DNA of 21,887 nt from Bacteroidales bacterium (GTDB taxonomy: Bacteria > Bacteroidota > Bacteroidia > Bacteroidales > WCHB1-69), in the NCBI GenBank assembly GCA_024400715.1, contig JAKSMH010000002.1, positions 1-21,887 on the forward strand. Direction: 5' to 3'. The notes below the pieces were generated by a model, which was not told where the DNA came from, did not search any database, and saw only the letters and a program-made list of their open reading frames with translations. The first letter of the stretch is position 1. The number at the start of each line of letters is the position of its first letter. Below, piece by piece: positions 1 to 9,300 of this stretch. The position numbers were made by a program, and so were the translations under genes.

Positions 1-288
1 GCGGTTTGTATCGTGATGTTGTTGTTCTTCGCTCTGAAGGCCATTTTGTCAAATATCAAATCGTCGTACAAGTCCTTATTGGTTATTGTGGCATTTGTTG
101 TCTTGGTGTTCATTGGCTATTTGATTGCTTCTCCAGAATTAACACCATCAGCAATTAAAATGCAGCACACTGTACAACAAGTGAAATGGATTGGCGCTGG
201 TATGTTCGTGTTCTATGTCGCTTTGGCAGGTGCAATTTGCGCAGTAATCTATACTGCAGTTTCCAATGCAATAAAAAACAGAAAATAA
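1..288 (+). CDS. Small integral membrane protein of an ExbB/ExbD operon (5' partial)
   Basis: The reading frame is open from the first base of the window, so the gene begins upstream and only its last 95 codons are visible. What remains is strongly hydrophobic: one membrane segment in the first ~17 residues, a second centred on the LLVIVAFVVLVFIGYLIA stretch, and a third near the C-terminus (WIGAGMFVFYVALAGAICAV), followed by a short basic tail ending NRK. Its stop lies one base before the first exbD gene, so the two are almost certainly co-transcribed. In Bacteroidota a small membrane protein of unknown function commonly sits between an ExbB/TolQ proton-channel gene and two exbD genes; this position fits that arrangement, which predicts exbB just outside the window. 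I recognise no catalytic motif, and the biochemical role is unknown. Confidence 0.8.
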   Translation, partial: AVCIVMLLFFALKAILSNIKSSYKSLLVIVAFVVLVFIGYLIASPELTPSAIKMQHTVQQVKWIGAGMFVFYVALAGAICAVIYTAVSNAIKNRK

Positions 289-289
289 A

Positions 290-868
290 ATGGCAAGAAA
301 ACTCCCAGGAATTAATACAGGATCGTCGGCAGACATCTCGTTCTTGCTGCTGACTTTCTTCTTGTTGACATCATCTATCAATACGGAACAGGGTATTCCT
401 CGTCGTTTACCACCTCCAAAAGAGAAAGATGCTAAGGAACAAAAGGTTGATATCAATCAGCGTAATGTATTGAACGTCTTGGTGAATTTTAACGACCAAA
501 TTTCGGTCAATGGTGAGCAAATGGATATTTCCCAGTTGAAACAGACCGCAATGGAATTTCTGGAAAATGCCAGCAATGATCCATCAAAACCCGAAAAGAA
601 GTACGTTGAAATCGACAATATGGGTGAGTATGCCGTTTCTCAAGGCGTTATTTCCTTGACCAATGACCAAGGTACTACCTATAATATGTACGTTCAGGTG
701 CAGAACGAATTGCAAAGGGCAGTCAATGAACTTCGCGACAAAGTGTCAACTAGCTATTTCGGAAAGAAATATGACAATTTGGATACCGCCTTGCAAAAAT
801 CTATCCAAAAGGCTGTTCCTATGAATATTTCAGAAGCACCACCTATTGATTACGGTAAAACAGAATAA
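290..868 (+). CDS. exbD: ExbD/TolR-family biopolymer transport protein (first of two)
   Basis: A 192-residue ExbD/TolR-type protein, the periplasm-facing partner of an ExbB/TolQ proton channel that couples the proton-motive force to TonB- or Tol-type work at the outer membrane. It has a short cytoplasmic N-terminus, one transmembrane helix at about residues 15-31 (DISFLLLTFFLLTSS) and a long soluble periplasmic domain. Asp15 at the start of the helix matches the conserved membrane Asp that carries protons in the family. The proline/arginine-rich GIPRRLPPP after the helix is a usual linker. The gene starts one base after the upstream membrane-protein gene and ends three bases before a second exbD. 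The substrate or TonB partner cannot be read from the sequence. Confidence 0.92.
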   Translation: MARKLPGINTGSSADISFLLLTFFLLTSSINTEQGIPRRLPPPKEKDAKEQKVDINQRNVLNVLVNFNDQISVNGEQMDISQLKQTAMEFLENASNDPSKPEKKYVEIDNMGEYAVSQGVISLTNDQGTTYNMYVQVQNELQRAVNELRDKVSTSYFGKKYDNLDTALQKSIQKAVPMNISEAPPIDYGKTE

Positions 869-871
869 GTT

Positions 872-1360
872 ATGGCAAGATTTAGAAAAGAAGAAAAAAA
901 GGAGACACCAGAACTCAATATGGGTTCTATGTCCGATATTATCTTTATGTTCTTGTTCTTCTTCATGGTGATTACCACTATGCGTGAGGCAACGCTGAAA
1001 GTAAGATTCCAGCCGCCAAAGGCTACTGAAATTCAGAAGTTGGAGAAGAAATCTCTTGTGGCCAACATCTATATCGGTGCTCCTATCAGCAAAAACGAGA
1101 ACACGCTTCCTCCTGGAAAGGTTTCTGTTCAGTTGAATGATCAAACTATCAAAGCCGAAGATTTGGCTGCGGATGTTAGAGACTTCATCGGTACCGAAAA
1201 GGAATCCAGAAGCGAAGAAGATAAAAACAAATTGACATTCTCTCTTAAGGTTGATAAAGACGTTCAAATGCGTTACGTAAATACCATTAAAAATGAATTA
1301 CGTCAAAACAATGCGTTGAAAATCAACTATGCTACGGGTAAGAAATCTGAAATGAAATAG
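872..1360 (+). CDS. exbD: ExbD/TolR-family biopolymer transport protein (second of two)
   Basis: A 162-residue second ExbD/TolR paralogue with a charged cytoplasmic N-terminus (RFRKEEKKETPE), one transmembrane helix at about residues 21-37 containing the conserved proton-relay Asp22 (SDIIFMFLFFFMV), and a periplasmic domain. Apart from the helix and the MAR start it differs clearly from the first copy, so this is an old duplication rather than a recent one. It is probably translated from the same mRNA as the first copy. An intrinsic terminator lies 22 bases after the stop, making this the last gene of the operon. Two unlike ExbD subunits beside one ExbB would allow a mixed periplasmic dimer; that is inference. 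Confidence 0.92.
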   Translation: MARFRKEEKKETPELNMGSMSDIIFMFLFFFMVITTMREATLKVRFQPPKATEIQKLEKKSLVANIYIGAPISKNENTLPPGKVSVQLNDQTIKAEDLAADVRDFIGTEKESRSEEDKNKLTFSLKVDKDVQMRYVNTIKNELRQNNALKINYATGKKSEMK

Positions 1361-1382
1361 TTTTTTACACAAAATATTCTTC

Positions 1383-1414
1383 AAAAAGGGTGGCCCTCCA
1401 GTCGCCCTTTTTTT
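1383..1414 (+). terminator. Rho-independent terminator of the exbD operon
   Basis: A 12-base-pair stem is formed by AAAAAGGGTGGC (1383-1394) and GTCGCCCTTTTT (1401-1412), with two G-T wobbles and a six-base loop CCTCCA. The right arm runs into an uninterrupted run of T from 1408 to 1414. It lies in the 69-base gap between the second exbD stop and the yicC start. The A-run on the left and T-run on the right allow weak bidirectional use, but no converging gene is present. Confidence 0.88.
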
Positions 1415-1429
1415 ATAAAACATAATATC

Positions 1430-2296
1430 ATGATACAGTCAATGACGGGTTTTGGCAAGACTTCCATTCAGGTTGAGGGTAAGTCTGTCAATGTTGAAAT
1501 TAGAACCCTTAATAGCAAACAGTTGGATTTAACCGTCCGCTTGGCCCCCTTGTTCAGAGAAAAAGAAAATGATGTGAGAAATTACGTGTCAAGGGAGTTG
1601 CAACGTGGCAAAATCGAGGTGTCTATCTATATTGAAAAGATGGAAAAACCTCAGGTCGAAGTTGATACCGAATTGGCAAAGGCCTATTACCAAAAATTGG
1701 TTCTTTTGTCACGAGAGGTAGAAAATCCTATTGATAGCGATATTTTTTGCCAAGTTCTTCGCCTTCCCGATGTGATTACTTCCTCCCGCGAAGAACTAAC
1801 CGATACCTTATGGGATGCCGTCCAAAATGCCCTGGAAGAAACTTGTGCGAAAGTAGTGGCTTTCCGTCAAGAAGAAGGTAGCCATCTGGCCAAGGATTTT
1901 GCCAAACGAATTGAGTTAATCAACAATATGGTTGAGGAAATTACCCCCTATGAGCAAAATCGAATCGTGGCCATCAGAAATAAGTTCGATGCTTCTTTGT
2001 CAGAATTGTCCGTTCAATATGATCAGAATCGCTTTGAACAGGAAATCATCTTCTATTTGGAAAAATTGGATATCACCGAAGAAAAGGTGAGACTGAAAAA
2101 GCATTGTTCTTATTTTATGGATACAATGAACGAGATTCAATCACAAGGAAAAAAGTTGGGTTTTATCGTCCAGGAAATCGGACGGGAAGTGAATACAACC
2201 GGTTCCAAGGCCAATGATTTCAATATTCAGCAGATTGTCGTCAAGATGAAGGATGAGGTTGAAAAATTGAAGGAACAATTGGCTAATGTCTTATAG
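1430..2296 (+). CDS. yicC: YicC/YloC-family endoribonuclease
   Basis: A 288-residue member of the YicC/YloC family, metal-dependent endoribonucleases linked to small-RNA and mRNA turnover and to stationary-phase survival. The family N-terminal signature MIQSMTGFGK is intact, followed by the YicC-like N-terminal domain to about residue 155. The C-terminal DUF1732 domain carries the conserved block GKKLGFIVQEIGREVNTTGS and the following KAND, then a charged helix at the end. Full length is normal for the family. It starts 15 bases after the exbD terminator, so it needs its own promoter or read-through; I see no good TAnnTTTG box in the short gap. In many bacteria yicC is next to gmk, but here der follows 41 bases downstream. 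Confidence 0.93.
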   Translation: MIQSMTGFGKTSIQVEGKSVNVEIRTLNSKQLDLTVRLAPLFREKENDVRNYVSRELQRGKIEVSIYIEKMEKPQVEVDTELAKAYYQKLVLLSREVENPIDSDIFCQVLRLPDVITSSREELTDTLWDAVQNALEETCAKVVAFRQEEGSHLAKDFAKRIELINNMVEEITPYEQNRIVAIRNKFDASLSELSVQYDQNRFEQEIIFYLEKLDITEEKVRLKKHCSYFMDTMNEIQSQGKKLGFIVQEIGREVNTTGSKANDFNIQQIVVKMKDEVEKLKEQLANVL

Positions 2297-2337
2297 TATT
2301 ATTTGTATAGCTATATACTCTAAATAAATTTTGAAAT

Positions 2338-3642
2338 ATGAGCAATATCTTGTCTTTAGTGGGTCGTCCGAATGTTGGAAAATCTACCTTGTTTAATCGT
2401 TTGACACAGACCAAGGAAGCCATTGTTGATTCTGTGTCTGGTGTTACCCGAGATAGAAATTATGGTAAGGCCGATTGGTGTGGTTATGAATTTTCGGTAA
2501 TCGACACAGGAGGTTATGTGGTGGGTTCTGATGATATTTTTGAAAGTGAAATCAGAAAGCAGGCCACCCTGGCTATTGAGGAATCCGACGTAATCGTGTT
2601 GGTGGTTGACGGTCGTGAGGGATTGACACCATTGGACGAAGAAGTTGCCCAAATGCTTAGAAAATCCAGAAAACCATTCTATTTGGCAGTCAATAAAATT
2701 GATAGTCCAAGTAATTATTTGGATTATACCGAATTTTATGCCCTGGGAATGGAAAACATATACCCCATTTCGGCAGTTTCGGGCAGCGGAACGGGCGATT
2801 TGTTGGATGAGGTAGTAAAGCACTTTTCGAAAGAAAACAACGAGCAGCTTGAGGATTTACCCAGAATCGCCATCGTGGGGAAACCGAATGTGGGAAAATC
2901 TTCCATCATCAATACTTTTTTGGGCTACGAACGCCATATTGTTACTCCTATCGCGGGAACAACAAGGGATTCGATTTTTACGCGCTACACGGGCTTCGGT
3001 TTTGATTTCTACTTGATTGATACGGCTGGACTGCGTAAGAAGAAAAAGGTGGAAGATGACTTGGAATTCTATTCTGTGATGCGTACCATTCGAGCCATAG
3101 AAAACAGTGATGTATGTATTTTGATGTGTGACGCTTTCGAGGGTTTTGATGCTCAAGATTTGAATATTTTTAGTTTGGCGGCACGAAATCGCAAGGGAAT
3201 CGTCGTTGTAATGAATAAATGGGACTTGGTGGAAAAGGATAACAAAACCCATAAGCAATATGAAGAAGTGGTGAAAAAGCGCATTGCTCCTTTCACCGAT
3301 GTACCCATTATTTTCACTTCTGTGATTAACAAGCAGAGAATTTACAAGGTATTGGAAACAGCCATAGAAGTTTATAAAAACAAAAGTCGGAAAATCAGCA
3401 CTTCCGAGTTGAACGAGGTAATGTTGCCCATAATCGCTCAAACGCCACCACCGATGAACAAGGATAAAGTCATCAGAATAAAATATGTGACACAGTTGCC
3501 TACCGCCTTTCCCGCTTTCGCCTTTTTCTGCAACTTACCGCAATATGTTATCGACAGTTATAAACGCTACCTGGAAAACAAGATTCGCGAAAATTGGAAT
3601 TTTTCAGGAGTTCCTATGGAAATATATTTTAGAAAAAAATAG
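2338..3642 (+). CDS. der: Ribosome assembly GTPase Der (EngA)
   Basis: A 434-residue Der protein, the double-GTPase needed for maturation of the large ribosomal subunit. The first GTPase domain has its P-loop at residues 9-17 (GRPNVGKST), the DTGG switch and an NKID specificity motif. The second has its P-loop at 181-189 (GKPNVGKSS), the DTAG switch followed by the lysine-rich LRKKKKVEDD and an NKWD motif. The C-terminal KH-like domain fills roughly residues 350-434. All motifs are intact and the length is normal. It is co-directional with yicC upstream and with the barrel-protein gene 34 bases downstream, so the three may form one transcript. Confidence 0.97.
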   Translation: MSNILSLVGRPNVGKSTLFNRLTQTKEAIVDSVSGVTRDRNYGKADWCGYEFSVIDTGGYVVGSDDIFESEIRKQATLAIEESDVIVLVVDGREGLTPLDEEVAQMLRKSRKPFYLAVNKIDSPSNYLDYTEFYALGMENIYPISAVSGSGTGDLLDEVVKHFSKENNEQLEDLPRIAIVGKPNVGKSSIINTFLGYERHIVTPIAGTTRDSIFTRYTGFGFDFYLIDTAGLRKKKKVEDDLEFYSVMRTIRAIENSDVCILMCDAFEGFDAQDLNIFSLAARNRKGIVVVMNKWDLVEKDNKTHKQYEEVVKKRIAPFTDVPIIFTSVINKQRIYKVLETAIEVYKNKSRKISTSELNEVMLPIIAQTPPPMNKDKVIRIKYVTQLPTAFPAFAFFCNLPQYVIDSYKRYLENKIRENWNFSGVPMEIYFRKK

Positions 3643-3676
3643 AGTTTCACAAATAACGAATAAATAGATAATCATT

Positions 3677-4471
3677 ATGATAAAAAGAATATTAGGTTTA
3701 TTGGTTTTGCTTATTGCCTTTTCTTCGGTTTCGTTTGCCCAAGGTGAATTTAAGATGGGCTTGCGCGTGGGTCCCAATTTTTCTACTTTCTACGACGTTC
3801 ATTCCGATGGGCTTGATGTTCCCACTTTATTTTCATCCAAGGAAAATTATAAAATGAAGGTGGGTGTGCGTGCCGGTTTTGTCTTTGACGTAGGCTTGAC
3901 CGACGTAATTTCCCTACAACCTGCCATTTATTACTCGTATCAGAGAATGGGAACGAATGGTCAGTATAACTATTCGGATTCGCTGGTGATGACTACTACC
4001 GAAGTGTTGAGTATGCATGTGCTGCAAATACCGCTAATGGTTAATTTTTCATTGCATTTTCGGAATAACTACAATCACGCCTTTGTATTAGGCGTAGGAC
4101 CTTATTTTAGTGTTGCCCTTCATGGTATGGATGAAATGTCTGGTGGCGCGGTTGATAAATACACAGGCGAAACTTACGGGGTAAGAGGCCAGGCTAATTT
4201 CTATAAGAATGAACAAATCAGCTACTACATCAAGGATGCTTCAGGATATTCTCAAACATCCGTCTTGCCCATGAAAAATCATCCCTATAATCGCTGTGAT
4301 TTCGGTTTTTCATTCAATGCCGGTTTCCAGCTTAGCAAGTTCTATATTGGTGCGGGCTGTGATTTAGGCGTGATTAATTCGGCCAACCAAAAAGAATGGG
4401 AAAATATCGGCGTGACCAATTATGTTCAGCGCAACCTCAATGTAAATATATTGATAGGTTATAATTTTTAA
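3677..4471 (+). CDS. Secreted PorT-like outer-membrane beta-barrel protein
   Basis: A 264-residue protein with a clear signal peptide (MIKRILGLLVLLIAFSSVSFA) and likely cleavage before QGEF. The mature part begins MGLRVGPNFSTF and shows the alternating hydrophobic strands, Gly/Tyr-rich turns and terminal aromatic residue (IGYNF at the C-terminus) typical of the outer-membrane beta-barrel (PorT-like) families of Bacteroidota. I infer an eight- to ten-stranded barrel. The substrate or role is unknown; similarity to this fold does not imply a link to type IX secretion. It follows der by 34 bases, and its stop overlaps the convergent parE stop by four bases (4468-4471). Confidence 0.82.
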   Translation: MIKRILGLLVLLIAFSSVSFAQGEFKMGLRVGPNFSTFYDVHSDGLDVPTLFSSKENYKMKVGVRAGFVFDVGLTDVISLQPAIYYSYQRMGTNGQYNYSDSLVMTTTEVLSMHVLQIPLMVNFSLHFRNNYNHAFVLGVGPYFSVALHGMDEMSGGAVDKYTGETYGVRGQANFYKNEQISYYIKDASGYSQTSVLPMKNHPYNRCDFGFSFNAGFQLSKFYIGAGCDLGVINSANQKEWENIGVTNYVQRNLNVNILIGYNF

Positions 4472-6309
4472 TCTGATACCTGATCTATTTCCTCTCTCAA
4501 GTTGTCCATAACGAATTGGGTTCTTTCACTGGTGTTTTTACCCATAAAGTAGTCCAAAAGGTTGCGAATATCCACGTCTTTGGAAAGCACGACGGGTTCC
4601 AAACGGATATTTTTGCCGATGAAGTTTTTGAATTCCGCAGGGGAGATTTCGCCCAATCCCTTAAAACGGGTAATTTCGGCCTTTGCACCGCATTTCTTAA
4701 TGGCCTCGGCTCTTTCCTCGTCAGAATAGCAATAAAAAGTTTGCTGCTTGTTTCTGACCCTGAAAAGCGGTGTTTCGAGAATATATACGTGTCCGGCTTT
4801 GACCAAATCAGGAAAATAATGCAGGAAGAAAGTAAGCATTAGTATTCGAATGTGCATTCCGTCGGCATCGGCATCGGTAGCGATAACGATGTTGTTGTAA
4901 CGTAAGCCGTCCAAACCGTCCTCAATATTAAGAGCTGCCTGCAGCAAACTCAATTCTTCGTTCCGGTATAAGGCACTTTTATTGGTATTGTAGGTGTTCA
5001 ATGGTTTACCACGCAGACTGAAAACCGCCTGGGTATTGGCATCGCGAGACGTTGTAATGGACCCGGACGCGGAATCGCCCTCGGTAATGAAAATGGTTGT
5101 TTCCACTCCACGAGCATCATTGGTATTGAAGTGGTAGCGGCAGTCGCGTAATTTTTTGTTGTTCAGACTAACCTTCTTCTGCGTTTCTTTGGATTGCTTT
5201 TTGATGCCGGCAATTTCTTTTCGTTCCTTTTCGGATTCTTGAATCTTTTTCAAGATGGTTTCTGCCACATCAAGATGAATATGAAGATATTTGTCCAACA
5301 ATTTGCTTACCGCATCGTTGATATAGTTCCTAATGGTGGGACCATTGGGCCGCATATAGGTAGAACCTAATTTAGTTTTCGTTTGTGATTCAAAAATAGG
5401 TTCCTTGACCTTGATGGATAGGGCAGCGACGACAGAATTACGAATGTCGTTGGGGTCAAATTCCTTTTTATAGTAATCTCTGAAAGTCTTGACAATGGCT
5501 TCGCGAAAAGCTTGTTGGTGCGTACCTCCTTGTGTCGTGTTTTGACTGTTGACAAAGGAATAGTATTCTTCACCGTATTTGCGGTCGGTATGTACCAACG
5601 CAAATTCAAAATCACCATCTTCGAGATGAATGGGTTCGTAAAGCGCGTCGTTACCGATGTTGTTATTGATTAAGTCGAGCAAACCGTTTTTGGAAACAAA
5701 GCGTTTGCTGTTGAGGTGTATGGAAAGTCCACGGTTAAGATAGGCGTAATTCCAAATCATCTTTTCCACATAATCAATGTACCAATGGTAGTTTTCAAAA
5801 ATGGAAGCATCGGGAATAAAGGAAACGAGAGTCCCGTTGCGTTCATCGGATAATTCCAATTGAGATTCAGATACTAATTTTCCACAGGAAAATTCAGCGG
5901 TTTTCTTTTGCCCGTCACGAAAACTTTGTACTAAAAAATAGGTTGAAAGGGCGTTGACGGCTTTGACTCCGACCCCGTTCATACCAATGGAATTGTCAAA
6001 AGCGGTTCCTTCCTTGAATTTACCTCCCGTATTCATTTTAGAAACACAATCCACCACCTTTGTCAAAGGAATGCCTCGACCATAGTCACGAATAGTAACC
6101 TTATTTTCCTTGATGGATATATCGATAGATTTTCCATAACCTTGCATAAATTCATCAATGGAATTGTCTATGACTTCTTTAAAAAGAACATAAATTCCGT
6201 CGTCGTGAGCCGAGCCGTCCCCTAATTTGCCGATATACATACCAGGTCTCGTGCGGATGTGTTCGTCCCATTCCAGGGTGGTTATATTATCATCGTTGTA
6301 CTCTGTCAT
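4468..6309 (-). CDS. parE: DNA topoisomerase IV subunit B (ParE)
   Basis: A 613-residue type IIA topoisomerase B subunit, the ATPase half of the enzyme that unlinks replicated chromosomes; its ParC partner is not in the window. The N-terminal GHKL ATPase carries RPGMYIG, the Asn-containing EVIDNSIDEF motif and GMNGVGVKAVNAL. The TOPRIM domain has the catalytic Glu410 in EGDSASGS and the metal-binding DADADGMHI, followed by RFKGLGE. The short insert-free length and the SAHDDGIYVLFKE segment fit the Bacteroidota ParE type better than GyrB; I call ParE rather than GyrB on that basis. It lies 61 bases downstream of ileS on the same strand with no visible promoter in the gap, so co-transcription is likely. 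Confidence 0.9.
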   Translation of the reverse strand: MTEYNDDNITTLEWDEHIRTRPGMYIGKLGDGSAHDDGIYVLFKEVIDNSIDEFMQGYGKSIDISIKENKVTIRDYGRGIPLTKVVDCVSKMNTGGKFKEGTAFDNSIGMNGVGVKAVNALSTYFLVQSFRDGQKKTAEFSCGKLVSESQLELSDERNGTLVSFIPDASIFENYHWYIDYVEKMIWNYAYLNRGLSIHLNSKRFVSKNGLLDLINNNIGNDALYEPIHLEDGDFEFALVHTDRKYGEEYYSFVNSQNTTQGGTHQQAFREAIVKTFRDYYKKEFDPNDIRNSVVAALSIKVKEPIFESQTKTKLGSTYMRPNGPTIRNYINDAVSKLLDKYLHIHLDVAETILKKIQESEKERKEIAGIKKQSKETQKKVSLNNKKLRDCRYHFNTNDARGVETTIFITEGDSASGSITTSRDANTQAVFSLRGKPLNTYNTNKSALYRNEELSLLQAALNIEDGLDGLRYNNIVIATDADADGMHIRILMLTFFLHYFPDLVKAGHVYILETPLFRVRNKQQTFYCYSDEERAEAIKKCGAKAEITRFKGLGEISPAEFKNFIGKNIRLEPVVLSKDVDIRNLLDYFMGKNTSERTQFVMDNLREEIDQVSD

Positions 6310-6370
6310 AAAATGAAGATTTTGTTTGGCTTAATACTCCGTTTTGAATGTATGGTTTTAATGGAAAATC

Positions 6371-9300
6371 CTACATTTTTTCAATCAGGGCATCAATAGA
6401 AACGCCGTCTGTGATTTCAAATTGTACTTTTCGGGTGTCGTTAATGCTTTCAACGATATTGAATTGTTTGCAGAGGGTTTCATTTTTAATGTATTCCTGG
6501 AAATTACGGAATGCCGTGTCAAACTGGCTATTACTTTGTAAAGTAATGGCTATGTTGTCCATTACATCCATTTGCGTATCTTTACGGTAGTTTTGAATAC
6601 GGTTGACCAATTCCCTGACATATCCTTCCTGCAGCAATTCATCTGTTAGCGTGATATCTAAGGCGACGGTCAAGGCACCGAAATTAGTCACTACCCAACC
6701 AGGTATATCTTCGGCGGCAATTTCCACGTCATCGACCAAAATTTCCACATTTTGACCTTCAATATCAAAATTGATTTTGCCGTCTTTTTCCAATTGGGCA
6801 ATGTCGTGTTGACTGAATTGGGCAATTTGGGCAGCGATAGCTTTCATAATCTTGCCGTATTTGGGTCCTAATTTCTTGAAATCAGGTTTGATACGTTTTA
6901 CCAAAACGCCTTCGCTGTCTTCCACAAAGATGATATCCTTAACATTGACTTCGTGTAAAATAAGGTCTTTGACTTTCAGGATTTGTTCTTTGAAATTTGC
7001 GCTTTCCAAGACAGGAATCATAATTTTGCCAAGCGGTTGACGAACGCGGATATTGGATTTTTTACGCAGTGACAATACCATAGAGCAGATTTGCTGCGCC
7101 ATTTCCATACGTTCTTCCAAATCTTTGTCTATCAATTCTTCGTGAACTTGTGGGAAATCTGACAAATGGATAGATTCCACGTTTTCCTTGTCTGTTACTT
7201 TATTGAGGTCGAGGAAAAGTTTATCCATAAAGAACGGTGCGATAGGAGAAGCCAATTTGGCGATGGTGATCATACAGGTGTATAGTGTTTGATAGGCGGA
7301 AATCTTATCTTCGCTGTAATCGCCTTTCCAGAAGCGGCGGCGGCATAGACGAACATACCAATTGCTGAGGTTTTCGTCAACGAATTGTTGGATGTCGCGA
7401 CCTACTTTCGTGGGTTCGTAATCGGCATAATTGGCATCGCAGTTTTTCACCAAGGTATTTAATTCAGAAAGAATCCATCGGTCGATTTCCGGTCTTTTTT
7501 CAATCGGAATATCAGCTTCTTTGTATTCAAAGCCGTCAATATTGGCGTAAAGCGCAAAGAAACTGTATGTGTTATACAATGTTCCGAAGAATTTGCGCTG
7601 AATCTCAACGATACCTTCAGAGTCAAATTTCAAATTGTCCCAGGGTTGTGCGTTGGTAATCATATACCAGCGGGTGGCATCAGCACCATATTTCTCGATG
7701 GTTTCGAATGGGTCAACGGCATTACCCCAGCGTTTTGACATTTTGTTGCCGGCTTTGTCCAAAACCAAACCATTGGAAACCACATTTTTATAAGCCACGT
7801 TGTCGAAAAGCATAGTGGCAATGGCGTGTAAAGTAAAGAACCAACCACGGGTTTGGTCAACGCCTTCCGCAATGAAGTCGGCAGGAAAACGCTGTGAGAA
7901 GATGTCTTTATTTTCAAATGGATAGTGGAGTTGACAATAAGGCATTGCACCGGAATCGAACCAAACATCAATCAAATCCGGCTCACGGGTCATCTTTTGA
8001 CCAGATGGCGAAACGAGGAAAATGTCGTCAACGTAAGGTCTATGCAAATCAATGGAGTTGTAGTTTTCCTTGCTGAAATCTCCCGGAACAAAAGCTTTAT
8101 AAGGATTTTCCTTCATAATACCAGCTGCCACGGCTTTGTCGATTTCTTTCACCAATTGTTCAATAGAACCGATGCAGATGAGTTCTTTGCGGTCTTCGGT
8201 AGCCCAAATGGGTAGGGGAGTTCCCCAAAAACGTGAACGGGAAAGGTTCCAATCCACTAAATTTTCCAGCCAGTTGCCAAAACGGCCTGTACCTGTGGCT
8301 TGAGGTTTCCATTTGATCGTCTTATTGAGTTCAATCATCCTTTCCTTGAAGGCGGTTGTTTTAATAAACCAAGAATCCAAAGGATAATACAAAACCGGTT
8401 TGTCGGTACGCCAACAGTGAGGATAATTATGAACGTGTTTTTCAATCTTAAAGACTTTGTTCTCGGCTTTCAGCCAAAGGGAAATAAAAATGTCTAAGGA
8501 TTCGTCGTGTTTTTCTTCAGGTTTTTCATAATCCGGTTTGACATAACGACCGGCAACGGTTTTGTATAAATCGACATTTACATTGTCGCGGACAAAATTT
8601 TCATCCAAATCTTCCAATTTGAAGAACTTGCCGGTTTTGTCCACCATAGGTTGCTTGTTTCCGTTTTTATCAACTACGATTAACGGGTCGATGCCGGCAT
8701 CCGAGGCAACACGTTTATCGTCGGCACCGAAAGTAGGAGCAATGTGGACGATACCCGTACCGTCTTCGGTAGTTACATAATCGCCGGGGATTACGCGGAA
8801 AGCGTTTGGACCAGGATTCACGTAGGGAATGAGTTGTTCATACTCGATTCCTACCAAATCAGTGCCCTTAACCTCGCCCAATACTTGGAATGGAATATTC
8901 TTGTCACCGGGTTTATAATCTTCAAAGGGCAATTCCGCATTTTTAGCGGGAAAATGCGCATTGAGCAAACTCATAGCCAATACCACATAAATGGGTTTTC
9001 CAGAATAACCGTTGAAAGATTTAACCAGGACGTAGTCAATTTTAGGACCAACCGCCAATGCCGTATTGGAAGGCAAGGTCCAAGGTGTGGTGGTCCAGGC
9101 AATGAAGAAGAAATTATCTAAATTGCTTTCCTTGAAATTAGGGAATAATTTTTGAATTTTACCCAATTCGCTACTTTTCACGTGGAATTGACCGATACAG
9201 GTCGTGTCTTTCACGTCGCGGTAGCAACCGGGAAGATTCAATTCGTGAGAGCTCAATCCCGTACCCGCAGCTGGGGAATAGGGCTGGATGGTATAGCCCT

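Noticed and set aside
148..456. Minus-strand open frame across the junction of the membrane protein and the first exbD
   Set aside because: It crosses two well-supported genes, has a Cys-rich composition without family features and has no promoter.
2306..2315. Palindrome TATAGCTATA and a near -7 box between yicC and der
   Set aside because: The nearest TA...TTTG strings have a three-base rather than two-base spacer and one would start transcription at the der ATG. Not convincing as a promoter or operator.
2857..3441. Minus-strand open frame of 194 codons opposite der
   Set aside because: It lies entirely within der, which has all expected motifs, and its translation has no recognisable domain. 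It is a shadow frame, as are the antisense frames inside ileS, mutS, parE and the others.
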